From DATLLN01 sp963797175 (lineage in GTDB: Bacteria > Actinomycetota > Thermoleophilia > Gaiellales > JAICJC01), in contig CAWCOL010000009.1 in assembly GCA_963797175.1 (NCBI GenBank), positions 1,550,001-1,614,000 on the forward strand: a stretch of DNA of 64,000 nt, in the 5' to 3' direction. The number at the start of each line of letters is the position of its first letter. Positions within the stretch are counted from its first letter, which is position 1. Made by a program: the position numbers and the translations under genes. Below are positions 34,844-43,413 of the stretch, piece by piece. The notes below the pieces were generated by a model, which saw nothing but the letters and a program-made list of their open reading frames with translations, ran no database searches and was not told where the DNA came from.

Positions 34844-35740
34844 TTATGCCTCCCGCACCCGCGGCGTGCGGTTGCGGATCGCATCCCAGACCAGCGCGAG
34901 CAGCACGCCGATGATCAGCCCGGCGAACGCCGCCACGATCAACGAGCTCCGGCGGCTGGAGGCCGTCACCTGTTTCACGGACGGCTCCTGCACGTAGTCG
35001 GCCGACTCGACCGTGGTCGCGGCCGCCAGGTAGAGCTGGTAGGTCGTCCGGTTGTTCGAGATGTCGTCGTAGCGCGAGCCGGCGTCCGAGATCGTTGCCA
35101 GAAGCGGCGCGGACTGTGCGGCCTTCTCGGCGGGCGTGCCGCTCGAGCCCGCGATCGCCTTCAGCCCGTTGGTGGCGCCGTCGATCGAGCGCTGCAGCGT
35201 CGCCAGCGACTGGGTGTCCATCGCGATCTGCGCCTTCAGCAGCTCCGACTTCTGGTGCTGGTAGGTGTTCGCCCAGACGATCAGCTGGTCGCCCAGCGAG
35301 CGGGTCGCGGTCTGCACCTGGTCGCGCGACCAGGTCGTCGCACCCAGCACCGTGATCTGGATGTTGGCGTTGGCCAGCGCTGCCTTGACGGCGCTGCCGC
35401 CCGCCAGCACGACGACGCTGGTTCGCGCGTGGAGCGCGACCGGCTTGATCCCCGCGGTGTGGGCGGCCTTGAAGATGACTGGCTGCGAGCGGACGTACGT
35501 CGCGGCGGTGGTCGGGTTGCTGACCACGGTGGAGGGGATCGTGCCGCCCTCGGTCGGGGTCAGCGGCTGGCCGACGAAGATCGTCGTCTGGGACTGGTAG
35601 CGGTTGCCGCCGGTGGACGTGCGCAGCGTGACCAGCAGCATGGCCACCACGATGCAGGCAACGACGACGTACCACCGGCGGACGATTCGGCTCGCGTAGT
35701 CCGCTATGCGAACCTCGTCGCGCTGTTCCGGCTGAGACAC
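34844..35740 (-). CDS. Wzz/chain-length-determinant-like membrane protein
   Basis: 298 residues with two membrane helices: RRWYVVVACIVVAMLLVTLR near the N-terminus and LIVAAFAGLIIGVLLALVWDAIRNR near the C-terminus, flanking a periplasm-side domain with long helices (YQHQKSELLKAQIAMDTQSLATLQRSIDGAT). This is the polysaccharide co-polymerase layout (YTSQTTIFVG-like YQSQTTIFVGQPL). No kinase domain is attached. GTG 35740 has TAGACT 8 bases upstream. It is divergent from the heptose operon and probably controls chain length of a surface glycan. Confidence 0.85.
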   Translation of the reverse strand: MSQPEQRDEVRIADYASRIVRRWYVVVACIVVAMLLVTLRTSTGGNRYQSQTTIFVGQPLTPTEGGTIPSTVVSNPTTAATYVRSQPVIFKAAHTAGIKPVALHARTSVVVLAGGSAVKAALANANIQITVLGATTWSRDQVQTATRSLGDQLIVWANTYQHQKSELLKAQIAMDTQSLATLQRSIDGATNGLKAIAGSSGTPAEKAAQSAPLLATISDAGSRYDDISNNRTTYQLYLAAATTVESADYVQEPSVKQVTASSRRSSLIVAAFAGLIIGVLLALVWDAIRNRTPRVREA

Positions 35741-35748
35741 GGGCGGGA

Positions 35749-35754
35749 AGTCTA
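35749..35754 (-). promoter_or_regulatory. Putative -10 (TAGACT) of the wzz-like gene
   Basis: On the minus strand TAGACT ends 8 bases before GTG 35740. Confidence 0.4.
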
Positions 35755-35779
35755 CCGATAGGCTCCCGCGCGACCGTCC

Positions 35780-36798
35780 ATGAACATTCGCGCCCGCGCC
35801 CCACTCCGCATCAGCTTCGCCGGCGGCGGCACGGACGTGCCCCCCTTCCCCGCCCAGGAGGGCGGGGTCGTCCTGAACGCGACGATCGACCGCTACGCCT
35901 ACGGGATGCTGCGGCCGCGCCGCGACCGCCGCATCCGCATCGAGTCCGCCGACTTCGGCGTCTCGCTCAGCTACGGCGTGGACGACACGCCCATCTTCGA
36001 CGGCAAGCTCGACCTGGTGAAGGCGGCGATCCGCGAGCTGGGCGACCGCTCGGCTCCCGGCTACGACCTGTTCATGCACGCCAACGCGCCGCCCGGCTCC
36101 GGCCTGGGATCGTCGTCCACCGTGATGGTGGCGCTGATCGGCCTGCTCAAGGAGTTCCACAACCTGGCGCTGACCGACTACGAGATCGCGGGCCTGGCGC
36201 ACCGCATCGAGCGCACCGACCTGGGCATGCTGGGCGGCATGCAGGATCAGTACGCCGCGACCTTCGGCGGCTTCAACTTCATCGAGTTCGACGCCGACCG
36301 GGTGATCGTGAACCCGCTGCGGATCCCCGCCGAGGTGATCCACGAGCTCGAGCACAACATGCTGCTCTGCTACACCGGCGCCACCCGCCGCTCGGACGGC
36401 ATCATCGAGGACCAGACGCGCCGGCTGGAGTCGGGCGGCGAGACGCTGGCGGCGCTGCGGCGGCAGAAGGAGCTGGCGGTGGAGATGAAGAACGCGCTGG
36501 TGCGGCGCCGGCTGCGCGAGTTCGCCGGCCTGCTGGACGACGCCTGGCAGCGAGAAGAAGCGGATGATCGCCCAAGATCACGACCGCGTTCATCGACGAG
36601 GCCTACGCCGCGGCCCGCCGGGCGGGCGCGCTGGGCGGCAAGGTGACGGGCGCCGGCGGCGGCGGCTACATGCTGTTCTACTGCGAGTTCCAGCGCAAGC
36701 ACCGGGTGGCCGAGGCGCTGACGCGGATGGGCGGCCAGGTGGCCGAGTTCGCCTTCGAGCACGACGGCCTGACCACGTGGAGCCTGGACGATGGCTGA
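35780..36798 (+). CDS. hddA: D-glycero-D-manno-heptose 7-phosphate kinase-like GHMP kinase, frameshifted
   Basis: About 338 residues. GHMP kinase: RARAPLRISFAGGGTDVPPFPAQEGG at the start, the ATP loop APPGSGLGSSSTVMVALIGLL, GGMQDQYAATFGGFNFIEF, and the C-terminal GGKVTGAGGGGYMLFYCE. This pattern is HddA, which phosphorylates heptose 7-phosphate at C1 in GDP-heptose synthesis. Two extra bases near 36551 and 36573 interrupt the frame between DDAWQ and KITTAFIDEAY. It overlaps gmhA by 8 bases; the hddA-gmhA-gmhB order supports the assignment. Confidence 0.9.
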
Positions 36799-37370
36799 CG
36801 AATCGATCGCGGCGCGACGGCTGCGGCTGCACGCCGAGATGACCGAGGCGATGGCCGATCCCGCCATCGAGCAGGGCGTCACGGCGGTCGCGCACGGCGA
36901 TGGCGGCGAGCTTCCGGGCCGGCGGCAAGGTGCTGCTGTTCGGCAACGGCGGCAGCGCGGCGGACGCCCAGCACGTCGCCGGCGAGCTGACCGGCCGCTA
37001 CCTGCTGGAGCGCGCGCCGCTGCCGGCGCTGGCGCTGGCGGACGCCACCGCGGGGTTCACGGCGATCGGCAACGACTACGGCTACGCCGAGGTCTTCGCA
37101 CGCCAGGTGCGTGCTCTCGGCCGGCCCGGCGACGTCGCCGTCGGCCTGTCCACCAGCGGCGGCTCGGCCAACGTGCTGGCGGGCCTGCGGGCCGCGCGCG
37201 ACCTCGACCTGGTCACGGTCGGCGTCACCGGCCGCGGCGGCCACCGGCTGGCCGAGCTGTGCGACCACTGCCTGGCAGTGCCCGCTGACGAGACCCCGCA
37301 GATGCAGGAGGGGACGATGCTGATGCTGCACACGGTGTGCGAGCTGGTGGAGCACGAGCTCTTCGCGTGA
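36791..37370 (+). CDS. gmhA: Phosphoheptose isomerase (sedoheptulose 7-phosphate isomerase), one frameshift
   Basis: About 192 residues. SIS-domain enzyme converting sedoheptulose 7-phosphate to D-glycero-D-manno-heptose 7-phosphate. KVLLFGNGGSAADAQHVAGELTGRY, FTAIGNDYGYAEVFARQV, VAVGLSTSGGSANVLAGL and ETPQMQEGTMLMLHTVCELVE are the GmhA signature blocks. One extra base near 36896 separates VAH from AMAASFRAGG. Its TGA overlaps the GTG of gmhB. Confidence 0.94.
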
Positions 37371-37850
37371 CGCCGCACGGTGTTCCTCGATCGCGACGGC
37401 ACGATCAACGTGAAGGCCCCGGAGGGCGAGTACGTCACGTCCGTGGGCCGGCTTCGAGTTCCTGCCCGGCGCGGAGGAGGCGGTGCGGCTGCTGGACTGT
37501 GCCGGCTAGCGCGTGATCGTGGTCACCAACCAGCGCGGCATCGCCCTGGGCCGGATGGACGCCGCGGACGTCGAGGAGATCCACGGCGGCTGACCTGCCG
37601 ACCTGCCGGTCGCCGCCGTCTACGTCTGCCCGCACGAGCGCGGCGCCTGCGACTGCCGCAAGCCGGACGTCGGGCTGCTTCCGCCAGGCCCAGCGCGACT
37701 ATCCCGACATCGAGCTGACCCGCGAGGTGCTGATCGGCGACGCCGAGTCCGACGTCGAGGCCGGGACGGCGGCTGGGTTGCCGCACGATCCGGGTCGGCC
37801 CCCCGCCGCTGCCCTCGCTGCTGGACGCGGCCCGGGAGCTGGCCGGGTGA
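37367..37850 (+). pseudogene. gmhB: Heptose 1,7-bisphosphate phosphatase (gmhB) reading frame with several breaks
   Basis: HAD phosphatase that removes a phosphate in heptose synthesis. The pieces are recognisable: VFLDRDGTIN (DxDGT nucleophile), FLPGAEEAVRLLD, RVIVVTNQRGIALGRMD, VYVCPHERGACDCRKPDVGLL (zinc loop) and EVLIGDAESDVEAG. Besides at least four single-base shifts (near 37380, 37448, 37680, 37790) there are two in-frame stop codons, TAG near 37507 (where Tyr is expected in AGYRV) and TGA near 37591. The surrounding 3 kb is rich in single-base shifts, so this may be assembly error rather than true decay; I leave it as disrupted. GTG 37367 overlaps gmhA, and the TGA overlaps the next GTG. 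Confidence 0.7.
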
Positions 37851-38912
37851 AGGTGATCATCGCCAACCCGCCGGGCTACGGCGGGCCGGACTACGACGAC
37901 CACATCTGCACCGAGCTGGCCGCGCTCGGCCTGGACGTCGAGCTGGTCACCTCGCGCTTCCGCTTCGGCGACATGCCGCAGCCGGCCGGGTACCGCCGGT
38001 CGGAGCTGTTCTACCCGCTCAGCTCGCGGCTGTTCGGCCGCTCGCCGGCTGCGCATCCCGGTCAAGGTGCTCGAGCACCCGCTTGGCCTGGCCCGGCTCG
38101 CGCTGCGGCAGGCGGACGTCGTCCACGTGCAGTGGATGACGATCCCCGAGATGGACCGGTGGCTGCTGCACGTGCGCTCGCCGATGGTCTACACGGCGCA
38201 CGACATCAGCGACCGCCGCTCCGGCCACCGGCACGACACGTGGCTGGCGCTCTACCGCCGCTTCGACCGGGTCGTCGCCCACAGCGAGTCGGGCAAGCAG
38301 GCGCTCGGTCGAGTTCGGGGTGACCGGAGGATCGCCTGCGCGTGATCCCGCACCCGATCATCGGCAGCGACCCGCCCGACACCGGCGACGGCCGGACGCT
38401 GCTCTGCTTCGGGCTGATCCGCCCGTACAAGGGCATCGACGACGCGATCGAGGTGGTCAAGCGCGTGGAGGGGAGCCGCCTGCTGGTCGCCGGCGATCCG
38501 ATGGAGCCGGTCGACCGCTACCAGGCCGCCGGCGGCGACCTGGTCGAGTGGCGGCTCGGCTACCTGCCCGCCGCCGAGGTCGACCCGCGCCTACGGCGAC
38601 GCGACGCTCGCGCTCTTCCCGTACAAGCCGGGGCTCGACCAGAGCGGGACGCTGCTCCGCGCGCTCGGCGCGGGCGTGCCGGCCGTGGCCTACGACGTCG
38701 GCGGCCTGGGCGAGAACGTGCGCCGGTTCGAGGCGGGCCGCGTCGTCCCGGCCGGCGACGTCGAGGCGATGGCGGCCGCGGTGCGCGAACTGCTGGACGA
38801 CCCCGCGGCGCTGGCGCGGGCCCGTGAGGGTGCGCGCCGCGCACGCGAGACGCTGACGTGGGAGGCTTCCGCCCGCATGCACCTCGACCTCTACCGCGAG
38901 CTGACCGGATGA
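37847..38912 (+). CDS. GT4-family glycosyltransferase, frameshifted
   Basis: About 353 residues. GT-B fold: IIANPPGYGGPDYDDHICTELAALGLDVELVTSRF, LRQADVVHVQWMTIPEMD, VYTAHDISDRRSGH and VVAHSESGKQAL in the N-domain. The C-domain has LLCFGLIRPYKGIDDAIEVV, ALFPYKPGLDQSGTLLRALGAGVPAVAYDVGGLGENV, and VEAMAAAVRELLDD. The E-x7-E region is replaced by DQSGTLLRALGAG. At least three shifts occur (near 38050, 38310-38335, 38592). Operon with the heptose genes: GTGA overlap upstream, ATGA overlap downstream. Confidence 0.87.
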
Positions 38913-39556
38913 GCGCCGCCGCAGTCGGCATCCTCGGCGCCGGGCGCCAGGCCCACGAGACGGCGGGGTACTACCTCGCGCTGGGTGCGGAGGTGCGCTT
39001 CTTCGCGGCCAACGCGGAGTACTACGAGGCCGCCGCGCCGTGACCAGGACCTGGACGCGCCCGTGCTGGAGATGGTCGCCGCGCACGACGCCCATCCGAG
39101 GCTGACGGTGATCACCGCCGTCGGCTATGCGTCGCTGCGACGGCGGTTCGTCGACGCGTGGCCGGGCGCGCGCTGGGACGTGCTGGTCGCCGAGCGGGCC
39201 TGGGTGGCGCCGGACGCCGTCGCTCGGCGAGGGCACGCAGATCGCGCCCGGCGGCATCGTCAACCGCTGGGCTCAGGTCGGCCGCCACGTGCTGGTCAAC
39301 ATCGGCGCGACGATCAGCCACGACTGCCGGATCGGCGATTACGTCACGATCAGCCCGGGTGCGAACATCGCCGGCCGCGTGGCGATCGGCGACGGCACGT
39401 TCGTCGGCATCGGCGCCACGCGTCTCGGACGGCGTCACGATCGGCAGCGGCTGCCTGATCGGCGCGGGCGCCGTGGCCATCCGCGACGTGCCGGACGGCG
39501 CCGTGGTGGCGGGCGTGCCCGCGCGGCAGCTGCGCAGCCTCGACACCTGGCCGTGA
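38909..39556 (+). CDS. NeuD/PglD-family sugar O/N-acyltransferase (left-handed beta-helix), frameshifted
   Basis: About 214 residues. The N-terminal Rossmann-like part AAAVGILGAGRQAHETAGYYLALG is typical of NeuD/PglD, and the C-terminus has hexapeptide repeats: IAPGGIVNRWAQVGRHVLVNIGATISHDCRIGDYVTISPGANIAGRVAIGDG, then GCLIGAGAVAIRDVPDGAVVAGVPAR. The catalytic His is in TISHDC. Three or more shifts occur (near 39042, 39226, 39423). It is the last gene of the hddA operon and probably acylates an amino sugar for the surface glycan. Confidence 0.87.
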
Positions 39557-39565
39557 TCGAACCCC

Positions 39566-39571
39566 TATGAT
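39566..39571 (+). promoter_or_regulatory. Putative -10 (TATGAT) for the small gene at 39623
   Basis: TATGAT lies 51 bases before ATG 39623. A small hairpin (GCCCA 39583-39587, TGGGC 39597-39601) and a clear GAAGGAGAA ribosome binding site lie between, so this gene is one of the few with a leader. Confidence 0.4.
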
Positions 39572-39622
39572 CGCCGCGACTCGCCCAACGCTCCGCTGGG
39601 CCTGCCAACCGAAGGAGAACGT

Positions 39623-39886
39623 ATGCCCACCGTGATCGGCCACCACGACGTGACTGACACCCAGCACTGGCTCGCCTCGCCGAAGCGGGAGGAGTTCTTC
39701 GGCCCGCTCGGCATCACCAACATCCGCACATTCGTCGACCCGCAGAACCCGAACCATGTTGCGCTGATGATGGACGTGTCCGACATGGATGCGCTGATGG
39801 CGGCGATGCAGACCGACGCCGCCGCCGAGGCCATGCAGCACGACGGCGTGCTGCCCGAGACGCTGGTGATCCTGCTGGAGTCCTGA
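39623..39886 (+). CDS. Small cytoplasmic protein (87 residues), ABM-dimer-like
   Basis: MPTVIGHHDVTDTQHWLASPKREEFFGPLGITNIRTF, then NHVALMMDVSDMDALMAAMQTDAAAEAMQHDGVLPETLVILLE. The alternating beta-alpha pattern and length fit small dimeric alpha+beta barrel proteins (antibiotic monooxygenase or DUF families), of unknown function. AAGGAGAA precedes the ATG. The frame is intact. It stands alone between the heptose operon and the convergent sugar transferase gene. Confidence 0.72.
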   Translation: MPTVIGHHDVTDTQHWLASPKREEFFGPLGITNIRTFVDPQNPNHVALMMDVSDMDALMAAMQTDAAAEAMQHDGVLPETLVILLES

Positions 39887-39900
39887 CCGGGCCGGGCGGC

Positions 39901-40533
39901 TCAGACCACGTCCGGCTCGACGTCCTCCATCCAGCCCTCACTGCGCTCCTCGGTGAAGAAGCCCTTGCGCAGCAGGACGACGGGGATCGTCTCCAGCAGG
40001 ATGCGCAGGTCGCCGCGGAGGGTGACCTCCCGTGCGTACTCCTGGTCGAGCTCGATCAGCTGGGAGCGGCGCAGCTCGTTGCGGCCGCGGATCGCCCACA
40101 GGCAGGTCAGGCCGGGCCGCACGCGCAGCGTCTCGGCGTAGCGGCTGGCGTAGCGCTCGACGATGTCCCGCGGCTTCGGCCGCGGGCCGACCAGCGACAT
40201 CTCGCCGCGCAGCACGTTGACGAGCTGGGGCAGCTCGTCCAGCGACGTCGAGCGGAGCAGCCGGCCGAGCGGCGTGATCCGCGGGTCGTCGGCCGTCCCC
40301 CAGTAGCCGTCGCCGTCGTGCTCGCTGCCGATGCTCATCGTGCGGAACTTGAGGATCGTGAACTCCTCGCCGTCACGGCCGACGCGGGCCTGGCGGAACA
40401 GCACCGGGCGCCCCTGCGTCACCAGCAGCGCACCGGCGGCGGCCGCCAGCAGCGGTGCGGCGACCGGCGCCGCGATCGCCAGCGCGGCCAGGTCGAGCGC
40501 GCGCTTGCCGTGCCGCTCGTAGAGGCCGCTCAT
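39901..40533 (-). CDS. Polyprenyl-phosphate sugar-1-phosphate transferase (short, monotopic type)
   Basis: 210 residues. Starts a glycan by moving a sugar-1-phosphate to undecaprenyl phosphate at the membrane. KRALDLAALAIAAPVAAPLLAAAAGALL is the single re-entrant hydrophobic stretch; the catalytic core has GRPVLFRQARVGRDGEEFTILKFRTMS, STSLDELPQLVNVLRGEMSLVGPRP and RVRPGLTCLWAIRGRNEL. The short form lacks the N-terminal WbaP-type helices and resembles PglC/EpsL. ATG overlaps the stop of the GT2 gene (ATGA). Confidence 0.92.
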   Translation of the reverse strand: MSGLYERHGKRALDLAALAIAAPVAAPLLAAAAGALLVTQGRPVLFRQARVGRDGEEFTILKFRTMSIGSEHDGDGYWGTADDPRITPLGRLLRSTSLDELPQLVNVLRGEMSLVGPRPKPRDIVERYASRYAETLRVRPGLTCLWAIRGRNELRRSQLIELDQEYAREVTLRGDLRILLETIPVVLLRKGFFTEERSEGWMEDVEPDVV

Positions 40534-41679
40534 CCCGCCGTGCGCGTGCCGGCCGCGGCGTCCCACGTCGCCGGCACGCCGCGGCGCAGGTAGCGGACGA
40601 GCGAGATGAACGTCGCCCAGGTGATCGCCAGGTAGTACTGGAGGATGTTGATGCCCGGCACGCGGCCGCCGGCGGCGATCGAGAGCAGCGCCAGCCCGAG
40701 CCCGCCGATCTGGACGGCCAGGGCGACCGCGTAGACCGTTCCGTGCGCGGCCAGCGGGATGCTGACCGCAAGCAGGACGATGTGCAGCACCCCGGTCAGG
40801 TAGCGCAGGAACCGATGGCTGACGATGGCCACCGCGTAGATCGGCGGGAACGTCGTCAGCTTCCACATCGAGCCGCGGAAGATCGCCAGCCAGCAGTGCT
40901 CCAGGAAGCGCGACTTGCGCCCGTACTCGTCGCCGATGTCCGTCGTCATGTTCTCGACGCAGCGCGCGGACGGCTCGTACACGGCCCGTGAGCCCTGCTG
41001 GACGACGTGGTAGGGGAAGGAGATGTCGTGGTCGTCCGCCGGCTCCAGCTCCTTGTAGAGCGAGCGGCGGATCGAGTGGATGGCGCCGTTCGAGGCGGTC
41101 TCCGAGTGCACCAGCGACTCGTTCGTGCGCAGCCACATCTCGTAGCGCCAGTAGATGCCCTCCTGGTTCGTGCCGTCGCTGGGGTTGACCAGCTCGACGC
41201 GGCCCGTGACCATGCCGACCTGCGGGGTCGGCGTAGGGGCGGACGATGCGGCGCAGCGCGTCGGCGTCCCAGATCGTGTTGGCGTCGCCCATCACGACGA
41301 TCTCGCCGCTCGTCGCCCGCACCGCCCGGTCGAGGGCGGGCATCTTGCCGCCGCGCGGGCAGACCAGCAGCCGCACGCCGCGGTCGGCGTAGCGCTCGAC
41401 GATCTCGTGCGTCGCGTCGCTCGACGAGTCGGAGGCGACGACGATCTCCAGCAGCTCCGCCGGGTAGTCGAGCGCCAGCGTGTTGTCCAGCTTGCGCTCG
41501 ATCACCGCCTCCTCGTTGTAGGCCGGGATGAGGAAGCTGATCGTCGGCAGGATGTCGTCCGCGCGCACCGGCCGTGGCCGCACGCGCGCCCACAGCGCCA
41601 TGAACAGCGGATAGCCGAGATGCGTCCAGACGATCGCCGCGAGGCAGCACCAGAACACGACCTCGAGCAGGAGGATCAC
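40530..41679 (-). CDS. GT2-family glycosyltransferase, membrane-associated, one frameshift
   Basis: About 383 residues. N-terminal helix (ILLLEVVFWCCLAAIVWTHLGYPLFMALW), GT-A domain with TISFLIPAYNEEAVIERKLDNTLALDYP, EIVVASDSSSDATHEIVERY, GEIVVMGDANTIWDADAL (DxD equivalent) and DDHDISFPYHVVQQG, then three C-terminal helices. One shift near 41225 separates RPYADP from VGMVTGRVELV. GTG 41679 overlaps the stop of the O-antigen-ligase-like gene, and its own stop overlaps the sugar transferase start: a coupled three-gene unit. Confidence 0.9.
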
Positions 41680-43018
41680 GTTGCCAGTGTACCGGCGGGG
41701 GCCGTCTCCGGCCCCGGCTCGGCGGCCCGAGCGGGGGCGTAGAGCACCGCGCCGGCGACGGTCAGCATGACCACCGCGAAGAAGTAGCCGAACTGCATCG
41801 TCAGGTAGAAGAAGTTGGCCGCCGCCGTCGCCGCGATCGCGGCCGTCATGCCCGCACCCAGCCGCATCGCCCACTCGTTCTGGCTGCGCCGCATCGCCAG
41901 GGCTGACAGCACGACGTAGCCGAAGTAGGCGAGGTAGACCGTGAGGCCGACCATCCCGGTCTCGACCAGCGTCGCGATCCAGAAGCTGTGCGGCCCGAAG
42001 TCCGCCTTGCCGGTGACGAACTCGTAGAACACCGCGAACGTGTTGAACCCCATCCCGAACAGCGGGTTCGGATCGAGCGCGGGCGGGACCAGCTGGTAGA
42101 ACTGGAAGTGGACGGCGACGCCCTCGCCGCTGGGGTTCGTGCGCGAGCTGATCACGGTGTGGATGAAGTGGCTGGTGTGGTCGAGCACCCAGACGAGCAC
42201 GACGAACCCGCCCACGGCGGCCACGATGGTGCGCGTGCGCGGCAGGATGTGGCGGACGTACGGCAGCAGGACGGCGAGGCCGACGATGTCGCCCAGCGCG
42301 GCGCTGCGCGAGAGCGTCAGCACCTGCACCAGGAAGAGGAAGGCGAGCGGTCGCGCCCAGCTTGCGGCGCGCCCGCGTGTCGGCCAGGTAGACCGGCAGG
42401 AACAGCATCAGCGGCAGGCAGAGGAACACGCCCAGGTGGTTGGGGTCGCCGGTCAGCGCGTTGATCCGGTAGATGCTGCCCGTGCCCTGCACCTGGCCGT
42501 AGATGTTGATGCCGGTCGTCTTGCCCTGGCCGAACGTGAGCGGGGAGACGACGATCGCGGTCGAGGTTCACTCCGGCCAGCGCCTGGGCCGCCAGCTGCA
42601 CGACGCCGTAGACGGCGCAGATGACGATGCCCCCCAGCAGCCAGCGCATCGCCCGCTCGTAGAGCTGGGTGCCGCGGCGGGCGAGGTGGGCGACGCCGAG
42701 CACGACGAACAGCGCGTGCGGCACCCACGCCAGGACGCCCTTCAGCCAGAACACGAACGCCTCGTGCGTGGACAGGTCGAAGTAGCCGCACAGGTAGACG
42801 GCGAGGAAGACGAGCATGAAGCCGGCCAGGGTCACGCTCTGGGCGGGCAGCGACGAGTCGCGCCGGTCGAACCGCTCGATCAGATAGCCGGCGACGAACA
42901 GCGTGATCAGGATGTCCGACCAGGTCAGGCTGACCGGGCCGCCCTGGAAGCTCATCACCTCCCAGCTGGTTGTCGCGAGCGCAGCCAGCATCAGGCGGTC
43001 CAGCCACTTGACGTTCAT
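41676..43018 (-). CDS. O-antigen ligase/polymerase-like (Wzy_C) membrane protein 1, frameshifted
   Basis: About 446 residues, roughly ten helices. The long loop and the Wzy_C region are recognisable: GDPNHLGVFLCLPLMLFLPVYL, LTLSRSAALGDIVGLAVLLPYV and DPNPLFGMGFNTFAVFYEFVTGKADFGPHSFWIATLVETGMVGLTVY (the PxxGxGxxxF ... HxxxxxxxxETG pattern). Two shifts lie near 42565 and 42350. ATG 43018 is divergent from the alkyltransferase-like gene by 41 bases. Probably joins or polymerises surface glycan repeat units. Confidence 0.88.
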
Positions 43019-43047
43019 CCGCAGGATGATACGAGGCCGGCCCCGGA

Positions 43048-43053
43048 TAGGGT
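43048..43053 (+). promoter_or_regulatory. Putative -10 (TAGGGT) of the alkyltransferase-like gene
   Basis: TAGGGT ends 6 bases before ATG 43060. Confidence 0.35.
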
Positions 43054-43059
43054 GCGGTG

Positions 43060-43413
43060 ATGCGGCTCCCGGAAGGCTTCGTCGTCGTCTCCGAGGCCGG
43101 CCCGTTCGAGCGCAGCGTGCACCGCCTCGTCGGCCGGATCCCGGCCGGGAAGGTGGCCAGCTACGGCCGCATCGCCGAGTGGGCGGGCGCTCCCGGGGCC
43201 GCGCGGGCTGTCGGCGGGGTGATGGCGCGCAGCGACGGCGCCCTGCCCGCGCACCGGGTGCTGACCGCCTCGGGCAGGCTGGTGCCGGGCTGGGAGCGCG
43301 AGCAGCGCGAGCGCCTGCGGTCGGAGGGCGTCCGCGTCAGGGGGAACCGGGTGACGGATCCGATCCCGTGGTGGGAAGGCCCGCGGCCTCGGCGTGCTCG
43401 TCGCCCCGGTTGA
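43060..43413 (+). CDS. Alkyltransferase-like DNA-binding protein (MGMT fold without the acceptor cysteine)
   Basis: 117 residues, the size of ATL proteins and the Ada/MGMT C-terminal domain. FERSVHRLVGRIPAGKVASYGRIAEWAGAPGAARAVGGVMARSDGALPAHRV contains the helix-turn-helix and arginine finger (AARAVG). The active-site PCHRV of MGMT is PAHRV here, so methyl transfer to Cys is impossible. ATL proteins (usually PWHRV) bind O6-alkylguanine and hand it to nucleotide excision repair. Ala at this site is unusual. The last 77 bases overlap the convergent ligase gene at 43337. Confidence 0.85.
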   Translation: MRLPEGFVVVSEAGPFERSVHRLVGRIPAGKVASYGRIAEWAGAPGAARAVGGVMARSDGALPAHRVLTASGRLVPGWEREQRERLRSEGVRVRGNRVTDPIPWWEGPRPRRARRPG

